Positions 1 through 5,152 are shown, counted from the stretch's first letter. The stretch is 5,152 nt of DNA from Actinomycetes bacterium (GCA_021815245.1 JAKAHF010000225.1:1-5152); one strand, 5' to 3'. The notes: generated by a model not told the origin, from the sequence alone. Made by a program: numbers and translations.

Positions 1-476
1 TCGCCGAAGCGCACGTGCTCCTCGATGCCGAGCTGCGAAAAGGCGAGGAGCACCAGTCTGCACGGCTTCGCGAGGCCCCCGAGCAAGAAGACGAGTGGCA
101 CCATCGCCCCATGGTCGAGGTCGTCGATGCGTCTGCCGGCGTCTTCGGCTTCGACGGGCACGCCCGCGTCCGCCGCCGCTTCGATGATGGCTTGGGCCGT
201 CGAAACATCGCCGTCCGCGTCCACACGCAGGCCCGGCGCCCTGAACATCGCGAACGTGCCGTGGTATGAGGTGGCGAGCGAAACGGTCATCGCCTGATAG
301 TCGAGAGGCGCGTGCGGAGACAGGAGAACGATCGTATCGGGCTCGAGCTCAGCCGCCCGTTCACGCACGGCGCTCATGCCGAGCACGGTGGGCTGGGCCC
401 CGGCGACCTCCGGTCCCCCCACTTCGGGGAGGATGATCGGGGGATGCGGTGTGACGAAGCAGCCAACGAGGGTCAT
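1..476 (-). CDS. AmmeMemoRadiSam system LigB/Memo-like protein, N-terminal part (3' end outside window)
   Basis: The visible 158 residues are the start of a class III extradiol-dioxygenase-like (LigB/Memo) domain. The protein opens MTLVGCFVTPHPPIILPEVG. The PHPP motif (H11) and SPHAP motif (H54) match the two N-terminal metal-ligand histidines of LigB-type enzymes, and LDHG (D121-H122-G123) is a further family hallmark. In many anaerobes this domain is fused to a C-terminal AMMECR1 domain (annotated as AmmeMemoRadiSam protein A); elsewhere it stands alone as Memo/protein B. The missing 3' end prevents a choice. The ATG at 474-476 has an AAGGGAG ribosome binding site 8 nt upstream and lies 15 nt after the amrS stop, so the two are almost certainly co-transcribed. 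No signal peptide is seen, so it is presumably cytoplasmic. The reaction catalysed is not known for bacterial members. Family assignment is firm; substrate is unknown. Confidence 0.88.
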   Translation of the reverse strand, partial: MTLVGCFVTPHPPIILPEVGGPEVAGAQPTVLGMSAVRERAAELEPDTIVLLSPHAPLDYQAMTVSLATSYHGTFAMFRAPGLRVDADGDVSTAQAIIEAAADAGVPVEAEDAGRRIDDLDHGAMVPLVFLLGGLAKPCRLVLLAFSQLGIEEHVRFG

Positions 477-484
477 GACGGCCA

Positions 485-491
485 CTCCCTT
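485..491 (-). promoter_or_regulatory. Ribosome binding site of the LigB/Memo-like gene
   Basis: On the minus strand the sequence AAGGGAG lies 8 nt before the ATG at 476. It fills the 15-nt gap after the amrS stop codon (494-492). This supports that ATG as the start, and independent ribosome loading within one transcript. Confidence 0.75.
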
Positions 492-1556
492 CTATCTGAC
501 GGCGATCTCCTTGCCACACGTCGGACATCTGCCGTCGTGCACGCTGTTCTTGAGAACCCTGAACCCGTTTCGTTCGATCACTACCGTACCGCACGACGGG
601 CACAGCGTCGATTCTGAAGCATGCCCGGCGATGTTGCCGCCATACACATATCGCAGCCCGGCATCGCGACCGGCCCGCAGCGCTCGCTCGATCGCGGCGA
701 CGGCGGTCGGAGGCGTGTCGAGCATGCGATAAGCGGGATAGAAGCGGGAGACATGCCACGGGATGTCTGGGGAGACCGACGCGATGAACTCGGCCAGCGA
801 GTGTAGTTCCTCCAGGGAGTCGTTCTTGCCCGCGATGAGGAGGGTGGTCACTTCCACCCACACCCCCATTTCCCAGAGCCTTTGTATGGAGTCGAGCACG
901 GGCCGGAGACGTCCCCCGGTCAGCGTGCGGTAGAAGTCGTCGGAGAACGACTTGAGATCGACATTGGCGGCGTGCAGATCGCCGTCTATGTCGTCGAGCA
1001 GCTGCCGCGTCATGTAGCCGTTCGTCACGAAGATGTTCTTGAGCCCGCTCGCACTCGCCAAACGCGCGCAGTCGCGGGCGTACTCGTAGAAGACCGTCGG
1101 CTCGGTGTAGGTGAACGACACGCTCCCGCAGCCCGCTTCGATCGCGCTCTTCACCACGCGCTCGGGTGAGAGGGGCGTGCCCACCACCCGCCCTCGATCG
1201 CGCGGCATCTGGCTGATCTCGGCGTTCTGGCAGAAGGCGCACGTCAGGTTACAGCCCACCGTCGCGAGAGAGTACGTCAGAGTGCCCGGCATGAAGTGAA
1301 AGAGCGGCTTCTTCTCGATGGGGTCGACCGCGGTCGAGACGGGACACCCATAGACCAACGTGAAGAGCGAGCCGGCCCGGTTCTCTCGCACCCCGCAGAG
1401 GCCGCGCTCATCCGGCTCGATGCGGCAGTGATGGGCACAGAGAAGACAATGCACCGCCGGTCCCTCACGCCACGACTCCCAAAGGTCCGCGGGCGCATCG
1501 CACGTGTGCGCCTGATCGCGAGCGGGACGTCCATCGCCTGCCGGATAGCCGCTCAC
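492..1556 (-). CDS. amrS: AmmeMemoRadiSam system radical SAM enzyme AmrS
   Basis: This 354-residue cytoplasmic radical SAM protein belongs to the pyruvate-formate-lyase-activating-enzyme-like group (COG1180). C102, C106 and C109 (CNLTCAFC) are the CxxxCxxC ligands of the SAM-binding [4Fe-4S] cluster. An N-terminal cysteine set (C37, C40, C44, C54, ending CGVREN) is characteristic of AmrS. SFTYTEPTVFYEY (147-159) and NVDLKSFSDDFY (198-209) are conserved core segments. The C-terminus carries two CPxC knuckles (C319/C322 and C344/C347) resembling a zinc ribbon. The start is GTG at 1556, with AGGAGG 5 nt upstream; no other plausible start precedes the first cysteines. It begins 2 nt after the PHP gene's stop and is followed by the LigB/Memo-like gene, its usual partner. 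The substrate is unknown. The family call is very secure. Confidence 0.95.
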   Translation of the reverse strand: MSGYPAGDGRPARDQAHTCDAPADLWESWREGPAVHCLLCAHHCRIEPDERGLCGVRENRAGSLFTLVYGCPVSTAVDPIEKKPLFHFMPGTLTYSLATVGCNLTCAFCQNAEISQMPRDRGRVVGTPLSPERVVKSAIEAGCGSVSFTYTEPTVFYEYARDCARLASASGLKNIFVTNGYMTRQLLDDIDGDLHAANVDLKSFSDDFYRTLTGGRLRPVLDSIQRLWEMGVWVEVTTLLIAGKNDSLEELHSLAEFIASVSPDIPWHVSRFYPAYRMLDTPPTAVAAIERALRAGRDAGLRYVYGGNIAGHASESTLCPSCGTVVIERNGFRVLKNSVHDGRCPTCGKEIAVR

Positions 1557-1558
1557 GG

Positions 1559-2269
1559 CTACCTCCTCGCCAGATCACCGGCCAGACGGCGGCGCAAGCG
1601 CGTCACCGGGGCCAATCCCTGTAGTCCCCAATTGAGAGTGTATTCCCAAAGAGTCAGATCGTGTACCACGTGGCCCCTCGCGACGAGCGACACGAGATCC
1701 TCCCGCGATGGATAGGCGTCGACCACGATGCAGGCGTTGCCCACTTCGGCCAGACGGTGCGCATCACTGCCCGCCCCCTGTGGTTTGCCGAGTCTCTCCG
1801 CGAGGCGGCGCGACTTCTCGTTCGCGCGGTAGCTCAGCGAACGACCGTTGACGACCTCGATGATGTCGGCGAGCTCCGCGGCCCGCTCGCGAGCTCCACT
1901 CGATACACTGCCTCTACGCAGCCGGTCGAAAGGATGCGGCAGGTAGACGATGCCCCCCTGGCCTTTGATGCGTTCGACCGCGGTCAAGAGAGGCAGTCCC
2001 GCCGGAATGGTCTCCCAGACATAGAGCCCGACAATCTCTCCATCGGAGGTGGAGAGTTCGATGCCCGGTATCACTCGGGGAAGCGTGGGGTCGGCGTCGG
2101 CCAGTCGCACCGCTTCGAGAGCCCCGGCGACGCTGTTGTGGTCGGTGATCGCGATGCAGGCGACGCACCGGCTCCCGGCCGTGGCCAGAAGCTCAGCGGG
2201 CGACATCAGACCATCTGCTGAGAAGAGTGTGTGGTTGTGCAGATCGAGCCTGACACCAGGCGGTGTCAT
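1559..2269 (-). CDS. PHP-domain metal-dependent phosphoesterase/hydrolase
   Basis: A 236-residue stand-alone PHP (polymerase and histidinol phosphatase) protein. All characteristic metal-site motifs are present in order: DLHNHT (H11, H13), SADG (D19), ITDHN (D43, H44), PGIELS (E71), PHPFD (H112) and GSDAH (D169, H171). Family members use a cluster of two or three metals to hydrolyse phosphoesters; YciV/RnaAM-like and histidinol-phosphatase-like relatives act on nucleotides, RNA ends or small phosphates. The substrate here cannot be told. I chose the ATG at 2269, which puts the HxH motif ten residues in, as usual, and lies 1 nt after the stop of the small upstream gene (TGAGATG). A GTG at 2293 would add eight residues and overlap that gene. 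The C-terminus is basic with tryptophans (W208, W214). Its stop is 2 nt from amrS, implying one operon. Confidence 0.92.
   Translation of the reverse strand: MTPPGVRLDLHNHTLFSADGLMSPAELLATAGSRCVACIAITDHNSVAGALEAVRLADADPTLPRVIPGIELSTSDGEIVGLYVWETIPAGLPLLTAVERIKGQGGIVYLPHPFDRLRRGSVSSGARERAAELADIIEVVNGRSLSYRANEKSRRLAERLGKPQGAGSDAHRLAEVGNACIVVDAYPSREDLVSLVARGHVVHDLTLWEYTLNWGLQGLAPVTRLRRRLAGDLARR
1562..1567 (-). promoter_or_regulatory. Ribosome binding site of amrS
   Basis: A consensus AGGAGG on the minus strand lies 5 nt before the GTG start at 1556, inside the last codons of the PHP gene. It is the main reason for accepting GTG as the amrS start, and it indicates coupled expression of the two genes. 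Confidence 0.8.
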
Positions 2270-2270
2270 C

Positions 2271-2471
2271 TCACACGTCCGGGAATGAACCACTCATCCG
2301 GCGCCGGCGCCTGTCGCGAAGAACCCGTTGCCCTCCCCCTTCGCTCTGCCCTCGACGATCGGCCTCGCGACGATCGATGATGACCTCCACTCCTTCGACC
2401 CCAGCGAAGCGCTTGCGGAACTCATCGTAGTACTTGTCCGCGAGTTCGCGGGGGATCACGTAGTAGATCAC
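2271..2471 (-). CDS. Small basic uncharacterised protein, 66 aa, first gene of the operon
   Basis: I do not recognise a named family. The protein begins MIYYVIPRELADKYYDEFRK and has a likely strand-helix-strand core: IYYVIP, then an amphipathic helix to about residue 23, then VEVIIDRRE (28-36). Two arginine-rich patches follow: DRREADRR (33-40) and LRDRRRRRM (51-59), joined by a Gly-rich linker. The start is GTG at 2471, preceded by AGGAGG with 9-nt spacing. A TTG at 2498 would extend it by nine residues, but it lies upstream of the SD and at about the predicted transcription start. Codons mostly end in G or C, as in the neighbours. Its stop is 1 nt before the PHP start, so translation is probably coupled. 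Basic character suggests nucleic-acid or acidic-partner contact, but that is inference. A gene is well supported; its function is open. Confidence 0.75.
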   Translation of the reverse strand: MIYYVIPRELADKYYDEFRKRFAGVEGVEVIIDRREADRRGQSEGGGQRVLRDRRRRRMSGSFPDV

Positions 2472-2480
2472 GCGGCGCCA

Positions 2481-2486
2481 CCTCCT
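2481..2486 (-). promoter_or_regulatory. Ribosome binding site that fixes the start of the 66-aa gene
   Basis: AGGAGG on the minus strand lies 9 nt before GTG at 2471. It falls downstream of the alternative TTG at 2498, so the shorter 66-aa product is favoured. Confidence 0.78.
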
Positions 2487-2502
2487 AATCCTTTTCAAGG
2501 TC

Positions 2503-2508
2503 TATGAT
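2503..2508 (+). promoter_or_regulatory. Possible -10 element for the kinase gene, overlapping the divergent promoter
   Basis: TATGAT on the plus strand matches the -10 consensus at five of six bases and lies about 50 nt before the kinase start. No good -35 hexamer is found at normal spacing, so this is weak. A second candidate is TACCAT at 2518-2523. The kinase promoter must lie in or near this 82-nt gap unless the gene is expressed by read-through, which the opposite-strand neighbour excludes. Confidence 0.3.
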
Positions 2509-2532
2509 AGTGTCTCGTACCATCGACGTCCA
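2504..2532 (-). promoter_or_regulatory. Predicted sigma70-like promoter for the minus-strand operon
   Basis: Reading the minus strand, a -35-like TGGACG (2532-2527, four of six consensus bases) is followed after 17 nt by a -10-like TATCAT (2509-2504, five of six). Transcription would start near 2497, leaving a leader of about 25 nt that holds the AGGAGG of the 66-aa gene. This fits the only gap upstream of the operon. It is a pattern match without experimental support. Confidence 0.5.
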
Positions 2533-2538
2533 CGAGCC

Positions 2539-2543
2539 AGGAG
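2539..2543 (+). promoter_or_regulatory. Ribosome binding site of the kinase gene
   Basis: AGGAG lies 10 nt before the TTG at 2554 and 16 nt before the in-frame ATG at 2560. The spacing favours TTG; codon preference favours ATG. The two choices differ by only two residues. Confidence 0.6.
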
Positions 2544-2553
2544 CCTTCTTTAC

Positions 2554-4287
2554 TTGCCAATGCCTGAAGACGGCGGAGAAAGCGGTGGGGGACCGCTCCT
2601 GAAAAATCGATATCGCTTGGGCCGAGTCCTTGGGCGCGGGGGGATGTGCATCGTATACCAGGCCTGGGACACCAAGCTCCAGCGGAATGTAGCCGTCAAA
2701 CGGCTGGAGCCGCCTCTGAACGAGGACCCGCGTACGCGCGCGCGGTTCGATCGCGAGGGGCGTGCTCTTGCGCAACTCTCGCACCCCAATGTGGTCACAC
2801 TCATCGACCGTGGTGCGAGCGACAACGACGAGTACCTGGTGTTCGAGTACGTCGAGGGCCGCTCGCTCAAAGACCTCATACGTGAGGGCCTCATGGGCAT
2901 CGGCGAGTTCGGCCGCATCGCCGGGCAGATAGCCGAAGGTCTTGCGGCCGCCCATCAGGCGGGCATCGTGCATCGCGACGTCAAGCCGCAGAACATCCTC
3001 ATCGACCGTAACGGGCACGCCAAGATCACCGATTTCGGCATCGCCACCGGGCCGGACTGGACCAGGGTGACGCGCGCGGGCTCCATCATCGGCAGCGCGC
3101 GATACATGTCGCCCGAGCAGATACGCAGCCGGCCGGTCGACGCACGATCCGACGTCTATTCCCTCGGCGTAGTCCTGTACGAGATGCTCACCGGCATCAC
3201 GCCGTTCGACGGCACCAACATGCCCGAGATCGCCCGCATGCACCTCAACAGCACTCCGGCGCCGATCACCGACGTTCGCCCCCAGCTTCCCGAAGGGCTC
3301 GAGAAGGTGGTCATGCGCTGTCTCGAGAAGCTCCCCGAGGATCGCTTCAACTCCATGGACGAGCTCCTGGGCGCGCTCGTGGGACTCGGCCTCTACGCTC
3401 CCCAACGCGCGCCCGAGGTGTCGCAGGCGCAGAAGCGCACTCTGCGGCGCAGCCCGGCCGACGAGCGGCCCGGCCGGCGCGCCTCCGGCAGCGCGGCGGC
3501 CGCATCGGGAGCCAAGCGGGCGGCTGAGGAGCCTGAGGGCGAGTGGGTGCGCGAGCAGGCGCGCGAGCTGGCGCGCAGGCGCCGGTCGAGCCGCCGCTTG
3601 AAGATCGGCGGTGCCTTGGTGGGCATCGTCGTCGTCGCGGTGGCGGTGGTGCTCCTACTGACCTTCACCGGCGGCGGCGCCCCGAGCGTGGTGGGGCTGA
3701 CGCAAGACGAGGCGAAGAAGCTGGCGGCCGACGCGGGCATGGAGGTCTTCGTGGGAGCGAGCGATCTGGTCCCTTCGTTCGATGAGGAAGCCGGCATCGT
3801 GCTGCGGCAGGAGCCCCTGCCGGGCGAGAAGGCGAGCGACCACGTGCTACACCTCACCGTCACCCGCGAGCCGACCCCTGTCGCGGTGCTCTCGATCGAG
3901 GACTATGATCCCGAGGGCGACAACACCGAGAACCCCGGCAAGCTGAAGTACCTCACCGACGGTAAGGAAGGCACGGTGTGGAGCACCGAGCTCTACCGCT
4001 CGGCCACCTTTGGCGGCCTCAAGCAGGGCGTGGGCCTCGACTTCGAGCTCGACGGCCAGGCGACCATCATCCAGATAGTGTCGAGTGTAGAAGGCTGGAA
4101 GGGCGAGCTGCGGCAGATCATGTCGTCGGGGAGCATGGCCCAGATCGCCAACCTCGACGGCGATTCGACGCAGACCATAACGCTCGGCACCGCCATCAGC
4201 AAGGGCCGGCTCTGGTTCACGCAACTGGCGCCCCTCACCGACGAGCGCTGGGGCGTGGAGCTTTCGGAGATCGCCTTCTACAACTGA
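2554..4287 (+). CDS. Membrane Ser/Thr protein kinase with one PASTA repeat and a C-terminal discoidin-like domain
   Basis: A 577-residue PknB/Stk-type receptor kinase. The kinase domain (about 20-273) has the Gly loop GRGGMCIVY (27-35), VAVK (K49), helix-C E68, HRDVKPQN (catalytic D142), DFG (160-162), MSPE (185-188) and DVYSLG (200-205), so all catalytic residues are intact. The activation loop keeps T173, but the second Thr of the PknB pair is Ala (A175). An Arg/Ala-rich linker (about 283-348) ends in a basic cluster, then one TM helix (about 351-371), placing the kinase in the cytoplasm. Outside are one PASTA repeat (about 376-437) and a domain (about 446-577) with DYDPEGDN, a DGKEGTVWSTE-like segment and GVGLDFEL, resembling F5/8-type (discoidin) galactose-binding folds of actinobacterial envelope proteins. 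Usual PknB homologues have three to five PASTA repeats. PASTA repeats commonly bind peptidoglycan or muropeptides; the second domain's ligand is unknown. Start TTG 2554 by SD; ATG 2560 is possible. Confidence 0.93.
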   Translation: MPMPEDGGESGGGPLLKNRYRLGRVLGRGGMCIVYQAWDTKLQRNVAVKRLEPPLNEDPRTRARFDREGRALAQLSHPNVVTLIDRGASDNDEYLVFEYVEGRSLKDLIREGLMGIGEFGRIAGQIAEGLAAAHQAGIVHRDVKPQNILIDRNGHAKITDFGIATGPDWTRVTRAGSIIGSARYMSPEQIRSRPVDARSDVYSLGVVLYEMLTGITPFDGTNMPEIARMHLNSTPAPITDVRPQLPEGLEKVVMRCLEKLPEDRFNSMDELLGALVGLGLYAPQRAPEVSQAQKRTLRRSPADERPGRRASGSAAAASGAKRAAEEPEGEWVREQARELARRRRSSRRLKIGGALVGIVVVAVAVVLLLTFTGGGAPSVVGLTQDEAKKLAADAGMEVFVGASDLVPSFDEEAGIVLRQEPLPGEKASDHVLHLTVTREPTPVAVLSIEDYDPEGDNTENPGKLKYLTDGKEGTVWSTELYRSATFGGLKQGVGLDFELDGQATIIQIVSSVEGWKGELRQIMSSGSMAQIANLDGDSTQTITLGTAISKGRLWFTQLAPLTDERWGVELSEIAFYN

Positions 4288-5063
4288 CCCTCGCGCGCTG
4301 ACGTGTCGACGCCCAGCACCGACAGCAGCTCTCGCACAAGACCGCCAAAGGCAGCATCGGCCACCATGCGCTGCCGGCGAGGGCGCGGCAGGTCGACCAC
4401 CAGCTCCTCTTTGACGGTGCCCGGACGGGCGCTCAATACGATGACCCTATCGGCAAGGTAGACGGCTTCGTGCACGTCGTGCGTGATGAAGAACACCGTG
4501 CGACCGAATTCCTGCCATACGGCAAGGAGCCAGTCTTGCAGCTCCCTGCGGGTCAGGGAGTCGAGCGCTCCGAAGGGCTCGTCGAGGAGCAGGGTGTCGC
4601 AACCCGTGAGCCAGGTGCGAAGCAGCGCGGCCCGCTGGCGCATGCCGCCCGACAGGGCCGACGGGTAGTCGTGCTCGAAGCCGTCCAATCCGAAGCGCCC
4701 GAACATCTCGAGAGCCTTCTCGCGGGATTCGCTCCGCGGGATGCGCTGTATGTCCTGCGCGATGCGCACGTTGTCGAGCACGCTCCGCCATGGCAGAAGG
4801 AGGTCGCGCTGAGGCATGTAGCCCAACAGGCCCAGCCGGCTGTCCGGCTCATGCCCGTCGATGACGATCGAACCTTCATCGGGCTCGAGCAGGCCGACGC
4901 AGAGATTGAACAGCGTGCTCTTGCCGCTGCCGCTCGGCCCGATGATGGTGACGAACTCGCCGGGCATGACTCGCAGAGACAGGTCGCGCAGCGCAGGGAC
5001 CGTCCGACCATCACCCTTGAAGGTCAGGCTCACCTGTCGGAGTTCGATGCGCGCAACGGCCAT
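4278..5063 (-). CDS. ABC transporter ATP-binding protein, NitT/TauT (SsuB/TauB/ThiZ-like) type
   Basis: A 261-residue cytoplasmic ATPase subunit of an importer. It has Walker A GPSGSGKST (42-50), Q-loop Q85 within GYMPQRDLLLPW, signature LSGGMRQR (137-144), Walker B LLLDEP (158-163), D-loop ALD (166-168) and H-loop H195 (ITHD). The Q-loop region with LLPW and the signature LSGGMRQRAAL are typical of the family that imports nitrate, taurine/sulfonates or thiamine-pyrimidine precursors. The preceding gene ends like an NMT1/THI5-type binding protein, so a pyrimidine or similar small organic molecule is possible but not shown. ATG at 5063 directly follows the upstream stop (TAGATG, no gap), with no clear SD, implying translational coupling. 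No permease gene is in the window, so it must lie further upstream. The 3' end overlaps the kinase's 3' end by 10 bp, tail to tail. Confidence 0.93.
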   Translation of the reverse strand: MAVARIELRQVSLTFKGDGRTVPALRDLSLRVMPGEFVTIIGPSGSGKSTLFNLCVGLLEPDEGSIVIDGHEPDSRLGLLGYMPQRDLLLPWRSVLDNVRIAQDIQRIPRSESREKALEMFGRFGLDGFEHDYPSALSGGMRQRAALLRTWLTGCDTLLLDEPFGALDSLTRRELQDWLLAVWQEFGRTVFFITHDVHEAVYLADRVIVLSARPGTVKEELVVDLPRPRRQRMVADAAFGGLVRELLSVLGVDTSAREGQL

Positions 5064-5152
5064 CTACGGTAGAAACCGGTTGGTGAACGCCTGTTGCGGG
5101 TCGACCGGCGCCGGCAAGACGCCGTTGTCTACCAGCCACTGTTAGTAGTCGC
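5064..5152 (-). pseudogene. C-terminal end of an NMT1/THI5-like ABC substrate-binding protein, with an in-frame stop codon
   Basis: The minus-strand reading frame that ends at TAG 5066-5064 gives QWLVDNGVL, then PVDPQQAFTNRFLP and a stop. Periplasmic-binding-type proteins of the NMT1/THI5/SsuA group typically end in this way (W-x(3)-NG-(L/V)L, then P-x-(E/Q)-(A/L)-FTN-x-(F/Y)L). The next gene is the matching ABC ATPase, starting at the base after the stop. However, the codon at 5144-5142 is TAA, preceded by Asp-Tyr. The recognisable tail is therefore cut from the rest of the protein by a stop 25 codons before the normal end. A CAA (Gln) codon there would restore the frame by one base change. 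It could be a real nonsense mutation, or a sequencing/assembly error if the window edge is a contig end. The bulk of the gene lies outside the window. Confidence 0.6.

Noticed and set aside
361..1242. 293-codon minus-strand frame overlapping amrS and the LigB/Memo-like gene
   Set aside because: It is a frame-shifted, arginine/alanine-rich shadow of amrS, with no family features, and lies within a gene supported by Cys motifs.
1661..2221. 186-codon plus-strand frame opposite the PHP gene
   Set aside because: Antisense shadow: the PHP metal motifs support the minus strand, and this frame has no usable upstream signal or domain.
2274..2293. GTG at 2293 as the start of the PHP gene
   Set aside because: It adds eight residues before the usual N-terminus and overlaps the upstream gene; the ATG at 2269 gives the family-typical distance to HxH and a 1-nt coupling gap. 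It remains possible, since neither start has a strong SD.
2300..2311. Perfect 12-bp palindrome GGCGCCGGCGCC, considered as an operator or terminator stem
   Set aside because: It lies inside the Arg-rich codons of the 66-aa gene, has no U-tract, and similar GGCGCC runs occur elsewhere in this high-GC sequence, so composition explains it.
2485..3405. Long open frame (306 codons) on the minus strand opposite the kinase domain
   Set aside because: It is a codon-position shadow of the kinase gene in high-GC DNA. The kinase has full catalytic motifs in the opposite strand, and this frame has no recognisable domain.
3421..3600. GC-rich, repeat-like stretch in the kinase linker, considered as a DNA repeat
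   Set aside because: It encodes an Arg/Ala/Ser-rich disordered juxtamembrane linker; no regular repeat unit could be found.
3847..4224. 125-codon minus-strand frame opposite the kinase ectodomain
   Set aside because: No motif, no SD and biased composition; it is explained by the kinase coding strand.
4470..5072. 200-codon plus-strand frame opposite the ABC ATPase
   Set aside because: The ATPase has all Walker/signature motifs on the minus strand; this frame is its shadow.

Overview
The window is high-GC, densely packed bacterial DNA with several GTG/TTG starts, Shine-Dalgarno (SD) sites and almost no intergenic space. The gene set points to an actinobacterial-type, probably anaerobic, lineage. 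It has a Pkn-type membrane Ser/Thr kinase with a PASTA repeat and a discoidin-like extracellular domain, beside an oxygen-sensitive radical-SAM AmmeMemoRadiSam locus. The lineage is an inference; there is no rRNA or other marker to fix it.

Layout. (1) Positions 1-2471, minus strand, read right to left: a tightly packed probable operon. It encodes a 66-aa uncharacterised basic protein (2471-2271), a PHP-domain metal-dependent hydrolase (2269-1559), the radical SAM protein AmrS (1556-492), and the N-terminal 158 residues of a LigB/Memo-like protein (476-1, running off the window). Gaps between genes are 1, 2 and 15 nt. (2) Positions 2472-2553: a short divergent intergenic region with a good sigma70-like promoter for the minus-strand operon. 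A -10-like hexamer for the plus-strand kinase overlaps it. (3) Positions 2554-4287, plus strand: a single transmembrane Ser/Thr kinase with the order kinase, Arg/Ala-rich linker, TM helix, one PASTA repeat, discoidin-like domain. (4) Positions 5152-4278, minus strand: the last codons of an NMT1/THI5-like substrate-binding protein, followed directly by an ABC ATPase of the NitT/TauT type. The ATPase converges on the kinase, and the two coding regions overlap by 10 bp.

How the parts work together. AmrS and the LigB/Memo-like protein are standard partners in the widespread but biochemically unresolved AmmeMemoRadiSam system. The PHP hydrolase and the small protein appear to be co-transcribed with them and are candidate partners. 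The kinase is a cell-envelope sensor by architecture and need not be linked functionally to either side. The ABC genes are the end of a small-molecule import operon whose other genes lie outside the window.

I saw no RNA genes, CRISPR array, insertion sequence, attachment site, phage gene or convincing terminator. No gene-free stretch exceeds about 90 bases. The points most worth a second look are the kinase architecture, the four-gene AmmeMemoRadiSam/PHP/small-protein operon, and an in-frame stop codon near the end of the substrate-binding protein.
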